A stretch of 50,691 nt of DNA from Ilumatobacteraceae bacterium (GTDB lineage Bacteria; Actinomycetota; Acidimicrobiia; Acidimicrobiales; Ilumatobacteraceae): contig JAFMFC010000005.1 of NCBI GenBank assembly GCA_017856375.1, positions 1 through 50,691 of the forward strand, read 5' to 3'. Positions within the stretch are counted from its first letter, which is position 1, and every line of letters starts with the position of its first letter. Of this stretch, positions 47,743 through 50,691 are shown piece by piece. Under the pieces are notes generated by a model. That model was not told the DNA's origin, did not search any database, and was given only the letters and a program-made list of their open reading frames with translations. The translations under genes were made by a program, and so were the position numbers.

Positions 47743-49109
47743 GCCGATGCTCCCTGGTCACTCTGCCGCACGCCAAGCACACGACTTCCTCCAAACAACT
47801 TTGTACGTGCGAGGAGGAGCACCGCCGGTCGTGTGTAGAAGTAGGCAACGATCACGTCGATCAAGGTCGAAAGTCCGAGGAAAAACGCAAACCCACGAAC
47901 CGCGCCGACAGTGAGGTACCACAGCACAATGGCACCAATGAAGGAAGCGCCATCCGCAATGAGGATCGTGCGGAACGCACTCTGGAAACTGCGCTGAGCA
48001 GACCCGCGAAGTGAACGACCGGCTTGAACCTCGTCTTTCAGTCGCTCGAAAAACACCACATATGAGTCCACCGTCACGCCTACCGAGACGATGATGCCGG
48101 CCACTCCCGCCAAGGTGAGGGCCAGACCGTTGGTCTTCGACAACAGCGCAATGACACTCCAGATCAACGATCCCGACAACGTGAGCCCCAGCAGCATGAC
48201 CACAGGCAAAAGCCGGTAATAGGCAAAGAAGAACAGGAGCACGAGTCCGACACCAACGAGTCCGGCGATGATTGCCGCACGCAACGAGTCGCTACCGAGA
48301 GTTGGTGAAACCGTTTGCACGGATGCCACCTCGAACTCGACGGGTACGGCACCAAACTCGAGGATCTTGGCCAAGTCGCGAGCTTCGTCTTCCGTAAAGT
48401 CACCACTGATTTGGACTGTTCCTCCGGTGAATACCGGCTCCTGCACAACTGGTGCGGAGATCACCTCTCCGTCGAGCACGATCGCGATTTGGCCCGTCGG
48501 ACAGGTGGCCTCACGGTTGAAGCACTTCGTCGTCAAGGCATTCCAGACATCTTCTCCATCAGCACCACCGCGCAGGCTGACCACCACCGCCCACTGACCG
48601 CTCGAGATGTCCGCAGCTGCATCGTTCTCAAAGACGTCACCCGTCGCTTCTGCTGGACCAACCTGATAGCTGATGCCGAGGTCATCGGTGATCAAGACCG
48701 TCGCCGTCGGATCAGTCAGATCGGGAGCCTCGCTGGGCGCTGACGTGGTGGTAGACGAAAGCGTGCCACTCTGAAAAACGGGTCGCAACAACACCTGACC
48801 CTGCGCTCCGACGATTTGCAGTGCGCGATCCTGATCCTCGACGCCGGGCAAGTTGATCACCACGGTGTCGCCCTGACTGATGATCTCGGGTTCGGCAACA
48901 CCGAGAGAATCCACACGCGCCCGGATGATCTCCACCGCTACTTCAAGTGCAGCCGGCTCGTAGTCGCCAGCAGGTGTCAACGTGACTGATGCTCCACCCT
49001 GCAAATCGAGGCCGAGTGAAGGAACATTGCCCACGATTAGGTTCGTCGCAAGACCTCCGAATACGACGACGAGAACGCCGACGAGCGAGGCAACGAGACG
49101 CTTGGTCAC
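47739..49109 (-). CDS. secD: Protein translocase subunit SecD (start uncertain, GTG 49109 plausible)
   Basis: LGLDLQGGASVTLTPAG, VDSLGVAEPEIISQGDTVVINLPGV, LTLAGVAGIIVSVGVTVDSYVVFFERLKDE. Confidence 0.94.
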   Translation of the reverse strand: MTKRLVASLVGVLVVVFGGLATNLIVGNVPSLGLDLQGGASVTLTPAGDYEPAALEVAVEIIRARVDSLGVAEPEIISQGDTVVINLPGVEDQDRALQIVGAQGQVLLRPVFQSGTLSSTTTSAPSEAPDLTDPTATVLITDDLGISYQVGPAEATGDVFENDAAADISSGQWAVVVSLRGGADGEDVWNALTTKCFNREATCPTGQIAIVLDGEVISAPVVQEPVFTGGTVQISGDFTEDEARDLAKILEFGAVPVEFEVASVQTVSPTLGSDSLRAAIIAGLVGVGLVLLFFFAYYRLLPVVMLLGLTLSGSLIWSVIALLSKTNGLALTLAGVAGIIVSVGVTVDSYVVFFERLKDEVQAGRSLRGSAQRSFQSAFRTILIADGASFIGAIVLWYLTVGAVRGFAFFLGLSTLIDVIVAYFYTRPAVLLLARTKLFGGSRVLGVRQSDQGASA

Positions 49110-49119
49110 CAGGAGCGGA

Positions 49120-49467
49120 CTACTTCTTGTCTTCTGCTGCGGTCTGTCCCTCCGCAGGAGAGGAAACTCGAGAGGCGACGGCGCTCCTCGCGACTCGAAT
49201 CTCGACCTTCTCGGCGATGTCCAGCCACAGATAGGCATCCTCGACGGCCGAGACGAAACCATAGATACCCGAGTTGAGGATCACCTCATCACCCTCGGAC
49301 AAGCTGCTCTGAAGCCTCTGTGCTTCTTTTTGACGCTTGCGCTGCGGACGCAAGAGCAGGAAGTACATCACTCCGAAGATGAGGATGAGTGGCAAGAGAC
49401 CGAGCAAACCCCCACCCGAACCCGTGTCGGATGCTGCGGCTGCAAGAAGTACATGAAGCGAGAACAT
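49120..49467 (-). CDS. yajC: Preprotein translocase subunit YajC
   Basis: LIFGVMYFLLLRPQRKRQKEAQRLQSSLSEGDEVILNSGIYG; upstream of secD. Confidence 0.93.
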   Translation of the reverse strand: MFSLHVLLAAAASDTGSGGGLLGLLPLILIFGVMYFLLLRPQRKRQKEAQRLQSSLSEGDEVILNSGIYGFVSAVEDAYLWLDIAEKVEIRVARSAVASRVSSPAEGQTAAEDKK

Positions 49468-49497
49468 GGGTTCTGACTCTATCCGTATCGCGTTGGT

Positions 49498-50583
49498 CTA
49501 GCTGCCCCAGGCAGCGAGGATCTCGGTGCGTAAAGCATCGAAGGTGCCCTCGAAAATGCGCTGCCTCATTTCTGCCATCAACAAGATCGTCCAACTCACA
49601 TTGTGGAGAGACACCAAGCGGGCGGCCGTCGGCTCACCGACCTGGAACAAGTGGCGTAAATAGCCGCGCGAATGGCGTTGACACACCATGCAAGAGCATG
49701 TCGGATCGATTGGCTGGTCGGAAAGCGTGAATTCAGCACGCTTGAGGTTCACACGACCGGCTCGAGTGAGTGCGGTGCCGTGACGACCGAGACGTGTCTG
49801 CAAGACACAATCGAACTGATCTACGCCGAGATTGACGGCCTCCACCAGCGAAGCGGGGTCACCGACTCCCATCAGGTAGCGAGGGCGATCCTGCGGCAAC
49901 ACCTCGAGTGCTGCTGCCAACGCAGGCAACATTTCTTCCCGCGTCTCGCCTACCGACAAACCGCCGATGCCGTACCCGTCGAACTGCAGCGACGCGATCT
50001 GTGCTGCACTTCGACGACGTAAGTCGGGATCGACTCCACCTTGAACGATGCCGAAGAGCGACTGATCTTCTCTTCGATGTGACGAGCGAGCACGCTCGGC
50101 CCACTCGCCAGTGCGCCTCAAGGCCTCCTCGATCACCGGAGGCGCAGAGGGCAATGGCGGGCAAACGTCGAGAGCCATCTGAATGTCGGCACCAATTCGT
50201 TGTTGCACATCAACTGCGGTTTCTGGCGTAAAGCGGTGTAGTGAGCCGTCGTACGTGGATCGAAACGTGACGCCGTCATCGTCGACCGCAGGATCGAGTG
50301 AAAACACCTGAAAGCCACCCGAATCGGTGAGCGTCAAACCATCCCAGCCGGCAAATCGCGCAAGGCCACCGAAACGTTCCACGACTTCGGTTCCCGGACG
50401 CAGCATCAAGTGGTAGGTGTTGCCGAGCACGATTCGCGCTCCCACCGACTCGTAGTCCTCGGCACTGAGGTACTTGATTGCACCCCGGGTTCCGACGGGC
50501 ATGAAGCACGGTGTCAAGTAGTTGCCCCGCGACGTCGACGCCACACCTGCCCGAGCAGTTCCACAGGACGCTTCAACCTTCAT
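49498..50583 (-). CDS. tgt: tRNA-guanine transglycosylase (start ATG 50583 or upstream)
   Basis: TPCFMPVGTRGAIKYLS, LTDSGGFQVFSL, GGLSVGETREEM, CSCMVCQRHSRGYLRHL. Confidence 0.95.
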   Translation of the reverse strand: MKVEASCGTARAGVASTSRGNYLTPCFMPVGTRGAIKYLSAEDYESVGARIVLGNTYHLMLRPGTEVVERFGGLARFAGWDGLTLTDSGGFQVFSLDPAVDDDGVTFRSTYDGSLHRFTPETAVDVQQRIGADIQMALDVCPPLPSAPPVIEEALRRTGEWAERARSSHRREDQSLFGIVQGGVDPDLRRRSAAQIASLQFDGYGIGGLSVGETREEMLPALAAALEVLPQDRPRYLMGVGDPASLVEAVNLGVDQFDCVLQTRLGRHGTALTRAGRVNLKRAEFTLSDQPIDPTCSCMVCQRHSRGYLRHLFQVGEPTAARLVSLHNVSWTILLMAEMRQRIFEGTFDALRTEILAAWGS

Positions 50584-50625
50584 CGTCACCGGAAACACAG
50601 GTTCACCGTACCCTTTGCGAACGAC

Positions 50626-50691
50626 TCAGCGCGCGTGACGATCGAGAAGCATGGCGTCGCCGAACGACAACATCCGATATCTCTCACCGAT
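50626..50691 (-). CDS. queA: S-adenosylmethionine:tRNA ribosyltransferase-isomerase, C-terminal 21 residues (partial, runs off the window)
   Basis: Minus-strand translation IGERYRMLSFGDAMLLDRHAR* resembles the QueA C-terminus; directly upstream of tgt. Confidence 0.85.
   Translation of the reverse strand: MGERYRMLSFGDAMLLDRHAR

Overview
This window is a core-genome segment of an actinobacterial chromosome. The 16S start and gene order suggest an Acidimicrobiia-like lineage, but that placement is inference. It is almost entirely housekeeping genes on the minus strand: the 5' part of a 16S rRNA gene with its promoter and leader (left end), tyrS, an arginine operon (argC-argB-argD-argF-argR-argH), pheS-pheT, a SpoU-type RNA methyltransferase, infC-rpmI-rplT, a small cold-shock-domain protein, fmt-def, priA, metK, rpoZ, gmk, mihF, pyrD-carB-carA-pyrC-pyrB-pyrR, a DUF2079-type membrane protein, nusB, efp, an M24 peptidase, aroQ-aroB-aroK-aroC-aroE, mltG, ruvX, alaS, rarA, aspS, hisS, relA, secF-secD-yajC, tgt and the 3' end of queA. 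The only convincing plus-strand gene is a small class I methyltransferase between def and priA. I found no CRISPR array, mobile element, prophage, toxin-antitoxin or defence locus, and no tRNA, and I do not see evidence for a wholly new system. The best second-look items are regulatory: (i) a PyrR-type RNA hairpin next to the pyrR ribosome-binding site; (ii) a palindrome overlapping a near-leaderless argC promoter, a candidate ArgR operator; (iii) an rRNA promoter, boxA and hairpin-rich leader; and (iv) a non-AUG-like start and structured leader at infC. There are also informative gene absences (argJ, argG, pyrK, pyrF, coaBC) and motif variants (PriA without Walker A, ArgF SART instead of STRT).
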